In this document: positions 24,380-35,470 of the stretch, one piece after another | How the letters are laid out: every line of letters starts with the position of its first letter | Position numbering within the stretch: the first letter of the stretch is position 1 | Assembly (NCBI GenBank): GCA_009760855.2 | Contig: WPIO01000027.1 | Span: 4,564,501-4,628,500, forward strand | Direction: 5' to 3' | Length of the DNA stretch: 64,000 bases | DNA from: Cristatella mucedo | Taxonomy: Eukaryota; Bryozoa; Phylactolaemata; Cristatellidae | The notes under the pieces: model-generated | What the model saw: only the letters and a program-made list of their open reading frames with translations | What the model was told of the DNA's origin: nothing | Databases searched by the model: none | Position numbers and translations under genes: made by a program

Positions 24380-24970
24380 TCTCCAATTAACTTACACAAT
24401 GACTACGTCCACTTCAGAATATGTAAAGTACCAGAGAGGGATTTAGTTCTCGTAGGATGCAATACAAATGTAATAATTATTATGATTATTATAACCCCCC
24501 TATCCATCCCCTTGCTTCTCCAGTGTGCTGTCGCACCACCCGCTACTACTCAGGTTCTAGTCGCATACGCTGAAATCTTCTGTAGATAAAACCTTCAATT
24601 CATATGCACCAAAGTCTGGAATTTGCTTAAGGCTTCTGTCACCACCTGCACTGTCTTTGCATAATTTAGCTTTCTGCTAAAGGTACACCTGTTTCGCCCA
24701 GTATTTCCTGCGCCCTAGTGAACTTGCCTTTTTTGTTCGACTGTTACTTGAATGCTTGCATGTGCACGATTCAGTGCATGTTACTAGCTAGGGTGTCATA
24801 ATACTAGCAAGCAGTATTTGCTTGTCACTAACTCTTGCTTATTGCATATCTTTCAGTGAGTTGCAAAGTGGCTGAAGTTGCAGAGCATCTGGATACAGGT
24901 TTGGTTCTCTTTGTATGCCATAAAATACTTATAATTAAAATAACTATTATCATTACTGCAGTTGCATTTT
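24380..24970 (+). repeat. Two worn L2 ends in series
   Basis: A tail at 24420-24490 (AAGTACCAGAGAGGGATTTA, ATTATT). A diverged RT end plus tail follows at 24590-24960 (TATGCACCAAAGTCTGGAAT, GCAAAGTGGCTGAAGTTGCA). Confidence 0.55.
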
Positions 24971-25514
24971 AATTGTGGAACCACATGCACAATGAACACT
25001 TCTTGTAAATCAACTTCACCTATCCAAAGCTAAAATGAAACACTAAATGTCAAGGGCCAATATTTATGGTGTACCTTTGATAGACCCATACATACAAGCA
25101 CTTTTCTATCTGCAGTCCAGATTATTTAACACGGAAAGCTGTAGCTCTTTTAAGCTCTTTGGGCATTTAAACTGATTGCCGATAATATCCCTTCGAAAAT
25201 GTAAAATGTGCATCTGCTTAGCCGTGACATAGGCATTCAATTGCAATGACAGCATGGGTACTGATCATTAACTCAGACGACACCTACTTTTTCCAACAGC
25301 GCTGATATCGGTGTAGGCATAGGATCAACCTAGGTGCTGTGCTGCTTGCACAGTAGAGCTACAGCCAAAGTTGACCAATGAGAGAGTCCAAGACAGCACT
25401 GCTGGTTATTCAGCACCATGAAATACAAACAAGTGATAGAGTAAAGGGCTGTCACGAAATTCACGTTTTTCCCTCAACTTAACCCACTCTGCAATCACTA
25501 TGGTAATGATATCA

Positions 25515-25860
25515 ATGAAAATAACAGCATTTAATACTGCACCCTGAGCAAACTAAAGCTTTTCCAAGGCACTTCATATAGCAAATGAAGTCACAACTGA
25601 TGAGTGATAATTGCAAGGAGATAGCTACCTAAGTGTACACGGGATGACACAGATGCATGGCCTTACGTGGTCATGGTCCTATGATCTAAGAAAACCGTAG
25701 CTGAAAGTAAGCAGACAAAGTCAAGCCTATGGAGTAGCTGATGTGGTTATTTAGCAAGAGGTCACTCTGGAAGACTACATACAGTTTACATAGATAGAGA
25801 GGGCTAAATAGGATACTCTAGCAAAGGCAATTTCTATGTTCATGCCAACCAGTTTCTGAG
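25515..25860 (-). pseudogene. Worn L2 tail and RT piece, reverse orientation
   Basis: A degraded tail (CACCCTGAGCAAACTAAAGC) is followed by a minus-strand RT remnant (around the FQSDLxLDxH region near 25790-25730). Confidence 0.45.
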
Positions 25861-25879
25861 TTACACTAGCTGAACTGGG

Positions 25880-26640
25880 TTAGGTCTTAACTCAGTGAGA
25901 CGTGAGTGTGAATGTAAATGGCTGAAGGTCATCCGGAGAGCCTAAAGTATGGGAAGGGTACTGTAGGGTTTGTTCTTTTCACTATCTGTACTCGGCCTCT
26001 GGCTGATGTCATCGCCAAACACAATCTTGGCTTTCACTTCTGAGCCAATGACAGCACTACCAATCCTTCGACTCTTCTAAGCCTTGTTCCAACTCAACTC
26101 TGCGCAACCTTCACTGATGCTGCTTGTCTTCAACCTTCACTAGCTCTTGAATGGCTCCCTAACTTCCTGAAGCTTAATGATTATTTAAGACCAACCTAAT
26201 AGTTATGGGCAAACATATTGTCACCCAAAAATTGCAAGCACTTATTCTTAAGAACGGTTAATCTAGCATCACTCTACTGATATCTTCATTTAATCTTGGG
26301 CATGCAGTTCCAAAACAGCTTGTCATTGGTTGAGCACATTGCTGCCACCATCAGTCGACCCACTTTAAGATGAGGATCATTGCCAAAATTAGGGTGACAG
26401 ACGATAGCATTATCGCACGATAGCGGGTCCAAACTAGTTCATTCGTTAGTGACATTGCATCTGGATTATTGCAAATGTCCTTTTCTCTGGAATTCCAGCC
26501 AGTGTCCTTAGTCAGCAGAGCTGGTGAACAGTTCAGCAGCTCATCAGGTCTACCATTAGCAGCTTATGTTTGAACTCCTCTAGCAATCTATCAACGCATC
26601 AAATCGACTTCAAGATCCTAGCCATGGTCTAATTTGGTTT
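25880..26640 (+). pseudogene. Old L2 RT fragment
   Basis: Broken RT wording in the right order: GTVGFVLFTICTRPLADVIA then NLGFHF near 25960-26040, followed by C-terminal remnants. Many stops. Confidence 0.6.
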
Positions 26641-27737
26641 CTTTTATGCTTCTCATATTAGCAAGTCGTTTTAGCCCTTTGAGAAGTCTAAAACTGTGCA
26701 AGGTGGCTCATACCACCATTTCGTCTTAGGATCAGCATGGAAATGAGCAGTCTATACAAACATTCTATTAAAGCCAAACATGAGGTCTGCCATGAATCTA
26801 CCATTTGACAGTAAAGTAATGCTATTGCTTCAGTAGGATACATCGGCAATCACCAAAGAAATATCATGACAGAGAATAGATATGCTTGCTGAAACGTTAC
26901 TTCTACTACAGCAATCACTAAAGAAAGCTCAGGATCACAGCAAAAGATGAAGGCCTTGCCAGTTGTAGCGCTTAATTAGTATGATTACAATAGATACTTG
27001 CCTCTCCTCCAACTGCTCTCCTTGCAACAGCACCAAGAACACACACTTCCTCATTTCCATGCTACCCAAAGGACAAGTCATGTACATGGCTCAAGCATGC
27101 ATATATATACCTATACCAGTCAGCCATTGATGGGAATAAGCTGGAGGCTCTGGCATATAAGGGAGAGCACAAGGCTAACTGATAGAAACGGATCAACTCT
27201 AGCAGGTGAAGGGATTTGAAAGGCTTAAAAACGGAGCTACCTCCCATTACACGACATTCCATTCACACATTATTGTTTCAGATCATGTAGGTTCAGTTGG
27301 CATCAAGTGGTCTCTAAAGCACCTTCAAACAGCAACCATACACAATGCCCGTGAAAATTTTGCTTCCACGAATACCATGCTAACATTCTGAAGTCTTTTT
27401 CGACAATTGTCTTCACTAAAACGAACAGAAGCTGTCATTTTTTGTGAGATCGTCCTATTTGCAGTATCAGTGAGCATCATTAGCTCATGTGACTACTAGA
27501 ATTTGATTCTCAATTCATACTTTCAAGGATTATACTTATGTAGACACTGAACCAGGTGGGAGAGCCTAAACTAACGTCAAATCATCAATCAATGCCCTAC
27601 AGCAGCCGTACGAATTCGAGTTGATCGTTGAAGTACCGTCATCTCCACAGCCTTACAGGGTCGCTAATGAGGACAGGAAGGATCACATACAAAGCGTTGC
27701 ATGCTGCATCAGTGAAAAAACAAAACCAGTAGAACAC
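26641..27737. other. RASA1-like intron, no gene seen
   Basis: Short open frames near 27000-27390 carry no motif. Confidence 0.45.
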
Positions 27738-27896
27738 CTGAAATGGCTGAAGTCTTTCGGTCCTTGCTTTCCGAAATATGACAACACATAGAGTCCCAAA
27801 CGGCTCGTACTCTCCCGGACGAGGTAGCACCCTTGACGACCATCGGCGGCAAGCCGAACTTCGGCATCAGATCGACTTAGACGACCGTGGTACCAA
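27738..27896 (-). CDS. RASA1: RASA1-like RasGAP exon: N-terminal SH2, first half
   Basis: Encodes WYHGRLSRSDAEVRLAADGR, QGCYLVREST and LYVLSYFGKQ, ending HF plus AG of an Arg codon. This is the N-SH2 of p120 RasGAP (vertebrate WYHGKLDRTIAEERLRQAGK, SYLIRES, HFRI). Both Trp and the FLVR-type Arg are intact. The donor is AG/GTGTTC. An acceptor (CACTTTTAG) gives the stated start. However, the frame stays open upstream, with in-frame ATGs at 27910 and 28012 and a possible donor (ATT/GTAAGT) at about 27970. The true 5' end could therefore be a start codon just before the Trp or a small upstream exon. Confidence 0.9.
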
Positions 27897-28279
27897 CTAA
27901 AAGTGACCATAGTCGTACGATGTAATAACTCAATAGCCCAAGCACGGCAGACTAAAGAAGAACTTACAATCTGCTCCCGGTTTTTACGTCGCGATAAATA
28001 CCTATCAAACATACCTTTTCTGTGGGGTTGCTTCAAGTTTTAATGTAATGTTGTCGTACTGTATATCCTGTGTGGAATGATGTGTTTTAGGGCAATAACT
28101 GGACACTTGTTGCGATACGGCCATAGGTGTATACAAGACGTCCGCCATACCTTCTATGTACCGCGGCAAAGTTACTGCTACAGAGCCGCTGAAAAATCAA
28201 TTAGTACAATTCCGTTAAAGCACCAGTAAATGTTGCTTCTACACCCTCATCGATATCTGTTACGCAATTCTGTCATTGT

Positions 28280-28610
28280 CGATTCACTCTTGCCCGCAAA
28301 CCCGCTCTCATTTCTGTACGTTCCAAGTTCACACTGACTACGTATGACGCGGCCCGACCGACCGGATACTCAATGCGTACGTCTACAAATATCTATATCT
28401 ATGTCGCGCCTCTGAGGAGGCGGCCCACCCAATAGCTGGGTTCGCTGACACATAAATGGCAAAGACAGTAGCCTCGCTTCCGGGTCTGTGGCGGTTCGCG
28501 ACCCTCACAACTTCAGGTAGCGGCGAAACGCGCGCTATGTGCAAAGACCTGAAACGCGCAATACTCCAACGATAACGACAGAGCGCTCGATTTGTGCACG
28601 CAGCACTAGT
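28280..28610. promoter_or_regulatory. CpG-rich region, possible RASA1-like promoter
   Basis: CG dinucleotides are dense here (for example GCGGTTCGCGACC and GGCGAAACGCGCGC). They contrast with the CpG-poor intron to the left and the AT-rich element to the right. The position just upstream of the first exon suggests a promoter. No TATA or initiator was identified. Confidence 0.4.
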
Positions 28611-28838
28611 AGTATGTGATTTTTCCATTTCGAACCCTGACCCTCACTCAAGCACATCTCAAAATTCGCCCTCGCATCGCTCGGTGTCATTTTGAAATGG
28701 CTCTCCTGAGTGTCAGTGAGCCAAATAGAAAAATTAATTTCCTACTCCAACAAATATTCCTTTTGGGCAAATGGAAAACAAATAGACTACTCTTTATAAT
28801 TGCTCAGAATTTAGTTATTATATATTATAGTAAATTTG
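28611..28838 (+). repeat. Polinton left terminal inverted repeat
   Basis: Begins AGTATGTGATTTTTCCATTT. It matches the reverse complement of 46412-46635 over about 225 bp, with scattered substitutions and small indels, including CCCTCGCATCGCTCGGT and ATTTAGTTAT near the inner end. The 75-residue open frame in it mirrors the one in the right repeat and is not a gene. Confidence 0.93.
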
Positions 28839-28953
28839 TTTAAACTTTTCTAGGAACACTTTTAACTAATATAGAAAATGACAGATTTAAGAAAAAAATT
28901 TTGTTGTACAAAGATATGATGAAACGCTTCAATACAATACCAATATCAGATCA

Positions 28954-29277
28954 TGTCTAACAAATCTAACAAGAGTAAGATATATAATTAAAGTTACAAA
29001 CATATTAATAGCCTTAGGAGTAACAGTTTCTACTACTTATATTCAATCTTATCCAGATAATACTCACGTAATTTTATTCTTTTCAGCACTAACTGCAAAG
29101 CTAGTAGCAATTGATAATGTTTTAGTAGAAATAGATGAAAGAAAAAAAATTACTCTATTCTAACACACAATTTTTTCTAAGATAACAGATGCTTTATCTG
29201 ACGAAGTAATTACCAAAGAAGAGTTTGACGATATTATAGCAGAACGTTCACATAAAAGAACTCCTCCTCCTGTTTAA
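28954..29277 (+). pseudogene. Small membrane-protein-like Polinton ORF
   Basis: A plus frame runs from about 28954 to the stop at 29275, interrupted by one in-frame TAA at 29161. The first part has hydrophobic stretches (VTNILIALGVTVSTTYI and VILFFSALTAKLVAI) suggesting one or two membrane helices. The end is charged (SDEVITKEEFDDIIAER). I do not recognise a family. Similar small membrane proteins are common in virus-like elements, so a particle or membrane role is only a guess. The start codon is unclear. It overlaps the integrase end on the other strand. Confidence 0.5.
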
Positions 29278-30079
29278 TCACTTGTAGTTCTTCTCTAACA
29301 AAACATCTTTTAACATCATTTACGAAATAACGAACTGTTTGTTCTTTCAATACCATTTCATTATTCTAACAATATTATGTTTAGTCAAACTCCATATCGG
29401 ATCTGTAGCTCTTCTCCTCTTTTCATCTTCTCCTTCACCTGGTTCTAGTAAATATCTAACATTTGTTCCAAGCTCTAACAATTTTTCTTGTTCTCCTACT
29501 TGTCTATGATATTTTGGTCTCTTTAGTTTTACTGATTCTTTTTTATTGCCTTTGCAGGTTCTTAACCAATTAATCTTGTAATGCTATTATTTAGATAATC
29601 AATAATCTTTGGTAAATTATAAATTCATTCTTTATTTCTAGTGTAATCTCCATTATTGTTTTTTAACTCCTTTTTATATTGGGCAATAAGGCTCTTTCTG
29701 CTACTATATTGTTGATTCTTTCAACAAGCGCAACACTCTTTTTACTAGTAGCTTCTATAACTCGTGTTTCATGTTTTTTCATTTCTTTCATTAACTCTCC
29801 TTTAAACTCAGATCCAGGATCTACTGTTATCTTCTTTGGCCATTTCAATAAACTTTTTGTATAAATATCTATTATAGCTTGTGTTACTTCTTTAGAAGAC
29901 TTTGTTTTAAGCGGTCTTGAATCTTTATATCTGCTAGCAACATCAATAACACTCAAAGCATATTTGTTTCCAGAATCATTTGGCATATATAAAATGTCTG
30001 CTTGATGACTTTCATTAGGCTCAACTATATCAAAGAAACCTTTTGGAATTACTTTTGGTCTGGGTTTGAATATACCCAA
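29234..30079 (-). pseudogene. Polinton integrase (retroviral-type, DDE)
   Basis: Catalyses strand transfer of the element ends. The core at 30079-29663 shows the DDE residues in context: HQADILYMPND (first Asp), ITVDPGSEFKGELM (second Asp) and VERIN (Glu) 33 residues on. The C-terminal part, 29662-29234, is broken by stops but ends in YFVNDVKRCFVREELQV. This matches the closing domain of Polinton integrases. The N-terminal zinc-binding region was not found, and the frame begins at a non-ATG codon, so the 5' end is missing or shifted. Located at the left end of the element, minus strand. Confidence 0.9.
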
Positions 30080-30141
30080 ATCTGGATTAGATTAACCTTC
30101 TTTTTTCTTTCATTTAGAGCTAAAAATGACATTCTATAGAA

Positions 30142-30294
30142 ATGGAATTATTTTGTAATACTTGTTCAATGTCGTTTAGCAAACTTGAATACTTGGAATC
30201 AGGTCATCCAGTTTGCAAAAAGGTTAAACGAAGACCTAAGTTAAAGTATGAGATGCGTTGCGATATCTACGATCTAGATAGTGCAGAAACATAA
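30142..30294 (+). CDS. Small Cys/His protein, 50 residues
   Basis: ATG to TAA open frame. It starts MELFCNTCSMSFSKLEYLES and continues GHPVCKKVKRR. The FCNTC and GHPVC residues look like a single C2H2-style zinc finger followed by a basic stretch, which hints at nucleic-acid binding. It lies between integrase and fibre genes, on the opposite strand to both. The family is not recognised. Sequence after the stop could continue the frame in a decayed form. Confidence 0.5.
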   Translation: MELFCNTCSMSFSKLEYLESGHPVCKKVKRRPKLKYEMRCDIYDLDSAET

Positions 30295-30613
30295 TTCGAT
30301 TATGGTATTTTAAGAAATAATAAGATATAGATTCGTGCAGATTGTTATTATGCAACTAGTAAGTATTCTAAACAAAGGCCATCAAAGATATACTGATTAG
30401 CAAAGAAACAATTTAAAAAAGGTGTTTCGAGTTATTTAGTATGCATCACTGTTTAGAGCGCGAATCAATAGTACATATCGGAAAACTATTTCCACTAGTT
30501 AAAGGTAAACGTAAAGCAACTAAATAAAAGAATTAATCATTTTACTAGTTCACCTATACTTTTCAGGTACTTATATAACTAATTAATAGATTTACCTTCA
30601 TGTGTCCTAGGTT

Positions 30614-31426
30614 TTAAACGTAATAGTAATCTATTGGACATCTGTTAAAGTATGCATAATACTTAAAATCTGTTCCTGTTGGTGAAGTGTTTGGAGTACG
30701 TATTACTCCTGATACTACAGAAGTATCGCTACTTGGTCTTAAGAATACACAGTTTGACGAACCAACAACCATTGCACTTAGTATTATCAGTGGAGGAGCG
30801 TTCTTATTTTGCCAAGAATAGGAAACAGAAGTATTATTTATAAGTATAATTCATAGCCCTAGGGTTAAATGTAAGTGTAACTACTTCTGTTGTTTTTTAA
30901 CTGTTTTGTTGACATAGGATTTCGTTGCAGCATCAGAAAGATTAACAGGCTCAGCAACATTTATTATAGAATTATTATTCATGTTTAAATTTGTTGTAGC
31001 AGGAGAGTATTTTAATAATAAATCTCGTTTTGATCCACCATAAGGGACACAAAAATCACCAGGAAGAAGTGTTGGTGTAGTAGAACTAGAATTCCAATAT
31101 GTAGAAGCAATAGCAAAACTATTCATATTTAGATCTCCAGTCATTGTATCACCAGATTTTTTAACATAATTTGATAATTGACTAACATTAACAGCATCTG
31201 TTGGATTAACTCCTGGAGCAAGATTTGTAATATGTTTATTTTGGATATTATTAGAAGTGCTTCCATTTACAATAAAATTCGCATCAGCATACGCTTTTGT
31301 TACAGCATCGCCATTGTTTATAGGATCACTCATGTTTATAATTCTATTTCAATTTGCATCAAGATCTGACAATGTATAACCTTTTATTCTAGATACATAA
31401 TCATTGCAGTGAGCTCTTCGATTCAT
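30614..31426 (-). pseudogene. Fibre-like protein A (phage tail-fibre repeat type)
   Basis: Starts at the ATG 31424-31426 (MNRRAHCNDYVSRIKGY). An in-frame TGA follows in the DLDAN stretch, then an open 150-residue section. It contains repeats of the tail-fibre pattern: a GDLNMN or NLNMNNN strand, INV or NLA plus P, then DAxxxxYV (DAVNVSQLSNYV, DAATKSYVN). After a frameshift near 30880 a non-repetitive C-terminal part follows (IILSAMVVGSSNCVFLRPSS), likely the head domain. Such repeats form trimeric beta-structured shafts in phage and virus fibres. A receptor-binding role is inferred from that, not shown. Its paralogue lies at 38561-41034. Confidence 0.7.
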
Positions 31427-31539
31427 CTATACAATCATTAATAAAAAAATTGATCTATCTAGTACTTCTCTAACGATTGGCACTATTCTAGCAAATCGTC
31501 AAGGATCATCTTCTTCTACTACTTGCGTCAGACATCTTC

Positions 31540-32230
31540 TCATTTAATACTGTATGTCATAAACTTTTTCTTTTTATTGTTAAACCATCCATGCTTGCTT
31601 ATAATATCAAACTTAATATCAAAGTACTTTTCATCTTTAAGCAACAGCATACAAATAAGTTCCATAACTGGCATATCTAACTCATTCTCACTAGGGATTC
31701 TAACATTTCCAGTAGCTACATAATCTAATGGTGGTTCTTCACAGTTCAATCCAGGAACAAAAATCTCAAACTCAGAGTAATAGCATTCACCTAGTTTTAA
31801 AACGTTTAAACCAAGCAAACATTGAGCATGGTATTGTTTTGGTATAAAATCATCGATAATATTTCTACTCCATAAACATTTTATTTCAACCTAGAGTATT
31901 GCTGTCTATTATTCCATCACAAGAATATCTGTATACACCATCACTACTAAAGCAATCGTTTGCATTATATAGTTTTACATTAAGTTTCATTTCTAAAAAC
32001 TTAGCAGCAATAGGTTCAAATACTTTACCAAATAACATTGGAGGAAAATTCATACTAGAACTGCTAGCAATATATTTTTTTAGTTTTCTATTAGCAATTA
32101 ATTCTATGCCTACTTTTGTTTGATCTCTAAATACTAAGTCATTTCCAAGCACTGAATAAACTTCTGAGTCTCCAAAAGACATTGATTTTTTCCACTCATC
32201 CGAACCTTGTACAAAATCAAATTTTTTCAA
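31540..32230 (-). pseudogene. YqaJ/lambda-exonuclease-type nuclease
   Basis: Two frames, 32230-31886 and 31818-31540, make one gene broken by a small frameshift near 31890. The first part has QGSDEWKKSMSFGDSEVYSV (the family's N-terminal block), FGKVFEPIAAKFLEMK (catalytic Glu) and SCDGIID (catalytic Asp). The shifted sequence just beyond supplies the E-x-K catalytic pair and a conserved KQYHAQ block. These 5'-3' exonucleases act with single-strand annealing proteins in viral recombination and genome processing. The gene sits directly after the MCP on the same strand, overlapping its end. Confidence 0.8.
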
Positions 32231-33787
32231 TATATTTCTGGTTTAAATTTTTTAAAATATCAGTTCCATCATAAACGAATGTTCCCTTACTGAAAGTAAA
32301 TGGCGAACCATTATCATTAGAAGTAAGTTCAGCTCTATTCTCACAGATAGTTATATAATGAATCATAACACTTGTTTGTTCAGCACCAGCAGCAGCAGTA
32401 GGAGTTTGAGAATTAAACTCGATAGTTGTATCAAGCGCTGAAGTAACTCTTAGGGGCTCATCGTTGTATTGCAGATCAATTACATGAATTGGGTATAACG
32501 TCATCCATTCAGAGAAGGTAACACCAACTGGTTCTGTAACTTCATTTAATCCTAGATATTGTTTTCTAAATTGAGTAAAATCTAGATATACAGTTGAGCA
32601 TTTTCCATCTTTAAAATAATAACTTGTAGGAACAGCAGGATATAGCTTTGATCCATTAGCAAGTACAGTTACATTCTTAATATCACAATGATTATATGTA
32701 CTAGGGTTTCCAGTGTAGCTATCAAATTTATTATAGTTTTGTGCTGCAACAACCAACCATCTAACTTTGTCAATAGTATTTTATACAGATAGAGTTTTAG
32801 TAAACATTAGACCTTGGTTGAAACTGGTTATTGTAATGTTTTCATTACGTCAAACTCTGTAGTTAAGTTTAATTTATTTTCTTTGCTTTCTCGCTCGATA
32901 TATCTGCAAGCGCTCATTTGGATGTTTTCTTTAGGAGTGACACAAGGAACCACCAGTCTCATCTTTGACATATTACCCTTAAATGAAAGCCAAGTACCAT
33001 CAGCAGCAGCTCCCGCACCTTTTTTTGTAATAATATTGGTACCACCAGACGCATTAGTCATAATATCGTCAAAATCATTTCCACCAAGTTTAGTCATTTC
33101 AAGTGTGAACGGAATATTATAAAGAATTTTTTTCATATCAGCAAAAAATCCAGACAATATTGAAAGTGGAAGTGAGATACTGAATGTGCCTGTGGTATCT
33201 GTTAAGGCATTTGCGAGACCTCTTCTGTAAACAAAAGTAATATTTTTGTCGCTTGCTGAAGATGCGTTTGGACCAGCGTAACTACTAATTCCAGTGCATA
33301 GATCTTCAAACGAATTTGCCTCGTCTTTTTTCCACCCAGTCGCAGGTCCTTCAGTTCGATTATAATCATTTGGGTAAGTAAGTAAACCCATAGGATTTGT
33401 TACTGTTCCCGGAGCTTGTCTATGTGAGTAAGTCTCTATCTCTTCTGCGCCAAGTCTAATTCACATTGAACTAAACAACCATGCTCCAGCATTGTTAACA
33501 AATCCAGCACTAAGAGCTCTAACTGGTGCACTGTAGATAATAACACCATTAACAGGAGCAGCTGCTTGAACTTGTAACTGTCCTTCAAGCAGTAGATAAG
33601 CATATGACAATGCATAGAAAAGCTGTTGTTCTCCAGAGACAGTAAATGTAACTAGCTTATTTGCAATATTATCAGTTTCATTTCCATTGCTTTGATAGAA
33701 ATCCCTGAACTGATAATCTTTAATCTTATATTTAGGAAAAGTAGGATCACCTAATTCGAGTATGCTCTCAATCGGAGCACTAGCCAT
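32217..33787 (-). pseudogene. Polinton major capsid protein (double jelly roll)
   Basis: Three minus frames in order (33787-33461, 33391-32828, 32756-32217) form a gene of about 520 codons. This is a normal length for the family. The start is MASAPIESILELGDPTFPKY. The middle contains ISLPLSILSGFFADMKKIL then IPFTLEM, the conserved linker/strand block seen in capsid proteins of Polintons and large DNA viruses. The last part has TLYPIHVIDLQYND. Frameshifts lie near 33460 and 32830-32760. The protein would form the hexon-like trimers of an icosahedral particle. Confidence 0.85.
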
Positions 33788-33821
33788 TCCTTCTCTATGT
33801 AAAAAAGTAAAAAATTATTTC

Positions 33822-34420
33822 CTATCCTGAATATATAAACCTGCACCAACTTTTTTTCACATATATACCATACCCATCAGCTCGAGTAGCAGGCATAATA
33901 GCAGGCAGAGAAGGAACAACAGATTTCTCTTTAATTATTTTTTCTATTTCTTTGTATGCTTCAGTGTCATTTTCTTTAAGCGTCTCTGAATAATCTTCAG
34001 TTTCAGATTCTTCCATTTTTGCCTCGTTCTTCTTCTTAGGTTTAAGTTTTTCAAGCATTGCTCGTTTTATCTCAAGATCCATTTCTTTCATCTTTCTATC
34101 AAAGTCTTCCTCTTTTTTACGTTTCTCTAGCTCAAACTCAAGTTCTTTCTTCCTTCTTTCTTCATCAAGTTTATCATCAAGATCTCTAAGTTTTTTGGCA
34201 TTCTCCTGATCAATCTTATCTTTCTTTGTTTGCAATTCAATTATTTTCTTGCTTGATGAATTTCAATACATTTGTTAGCAATATTCATGCTAAGTCCAGT
34301 GAGTCCAGTTAGAACTGGTGCTACTTTTCCAATACCATCAATTAATTTATCAAGTACTCCAGATCCATGGTATTTTCCTCCACGTATTCTTCCATGACCA
34401 ATTCTAGCATAGTTACCCAT
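33822..34420 (-). pseudogene. Minor structural protein with adenain-type site and coiled coil
   Basis: A 59-codon frame from ATG 34420 to a TAA at 34241 reads MGNYARIGHGRIRGGKYHGS. In it, IRGG-K fits the (I/L/M)-x-G-G-x cleavage site of adenovirus-like proteases. A second frame, 34235-33822, shifted relative to the first, encodes a highly charged coiled coil (ELEFELEKRKKEEDFDRKMK). The two probably belonged to one gene broken by a frameshift near 34250. The order upstream of the MCP on the same strand suggests a minor capsid or core protein matured by the protease at 37481-37893. The role is inferred. Confidence 0.55.
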
Positions 34421-34434
34421 CCTATATTATTTTG

Positions 34435-35370
34435 AAATTTCTATAGTAGCAAAAATATCAGATATATAACTTACTGGATTTCCTTCCTGATCAGATAGAC
34501 CTTTTTTAATACTACCTATTCCATCTCTAGTTGCTAGAAATAATATATTCTTTAAATGAATGTCAACTTTCTCTCCAGGTGTGAGATCACTTGTTTTAAT
34601 AATAAATAATGATGATGACTGTTCTGGAAACCTGGCTCATATACCATTGTTACCTAGGATAGAAATTATAAGCAAAACTTCTTAACACCTGTGTTTCAGT
34701 ATTATTTATATAACTTCTTCCACTTGCAACTAAAACACAATTTACAAGAATTAAGTTTTAAGTCCGAAGCAAAAACTTCATTCTCTGAATAAATTCTATC
34801 TCCAGAATTTACAAATATTTGGGTGAATTGTTTTCCAAGAGGAGGATCGCATGTGGTTATTGATAAGGCCCTATCTGTTGTATAAACAGTTCAAGTAAAT
34901 CTACTTTTGCTATAGTAGATTTAATGGCAACAAATGTGAATCCAGCCGGCATATTAATCCAAGAGTTAGAAGTAGCAGTATCAATACCTAAAACAAAACT
35001 TATCACTTCCAGATAAACAATCGAATTATTTATTGTATCTGCAATACCAACATTTACATCATCTGAGACTGCAGAGTATATTCCAGGAAGTATTTTTACT
35101 ATTTGCTCAGAACCACCAGTAAGTTTATACACAAAAGTATTATTTGAAGATGTGATATTCTTAATAGAATTTGTTCCAACAAACTTTTTTGAAACCCACC
35201 TTAAGCCTTTTGTTCTTAAGTTTGATAGGATTATAAATGTGTACTTTAATAGGATTAGTCGTTCCAGTTACATTAAAAACATATCCTTCCTTACATGCAA
35301 AAGTATCCTTTTTGATTGATTCAATATTTTTTTTAGAATCTCCTTAGCTACACCAAGAAGATCCGTCATT
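34435..35370 (-). pseudogene. Decayed structural gene, possibly minor capsid (penton-like)
   Basis: The longest intact frame, 35132-34857, reads MYKLTGGSEQIVKILPGIYS, followed by beta-rich sequence (NSIVYLEVISFVLGI, WINMPAGFTFVAIKS). Upstream out-of-frame pieces read GYVFNVTGTTNPIKVHIYNP, and downstream pieces ITTCDPPLGKQFTQIFV. The beta-rich content, and a position between the capsid cluster genes, suggest a single jelly-roll vertex protein. No diagnostic motif proves it. Confidence 0.4.
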
Positions 35371-35470
35371 TCTATATATCATACAAAAGTTTATTGATTT
35401 TTAGCAATGTATGACTGTGGTACTTTTCTAGATTTTCCATGATAGTCAACAGCAGCACTAATAGAATTTA

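Noticed and set aside
28616-28843. 75-residue ORF and its mirror at 46433-46630
   Set aside because: Both lie in the terminal inverted repeats and are the same DNA. They lack any protein motif.
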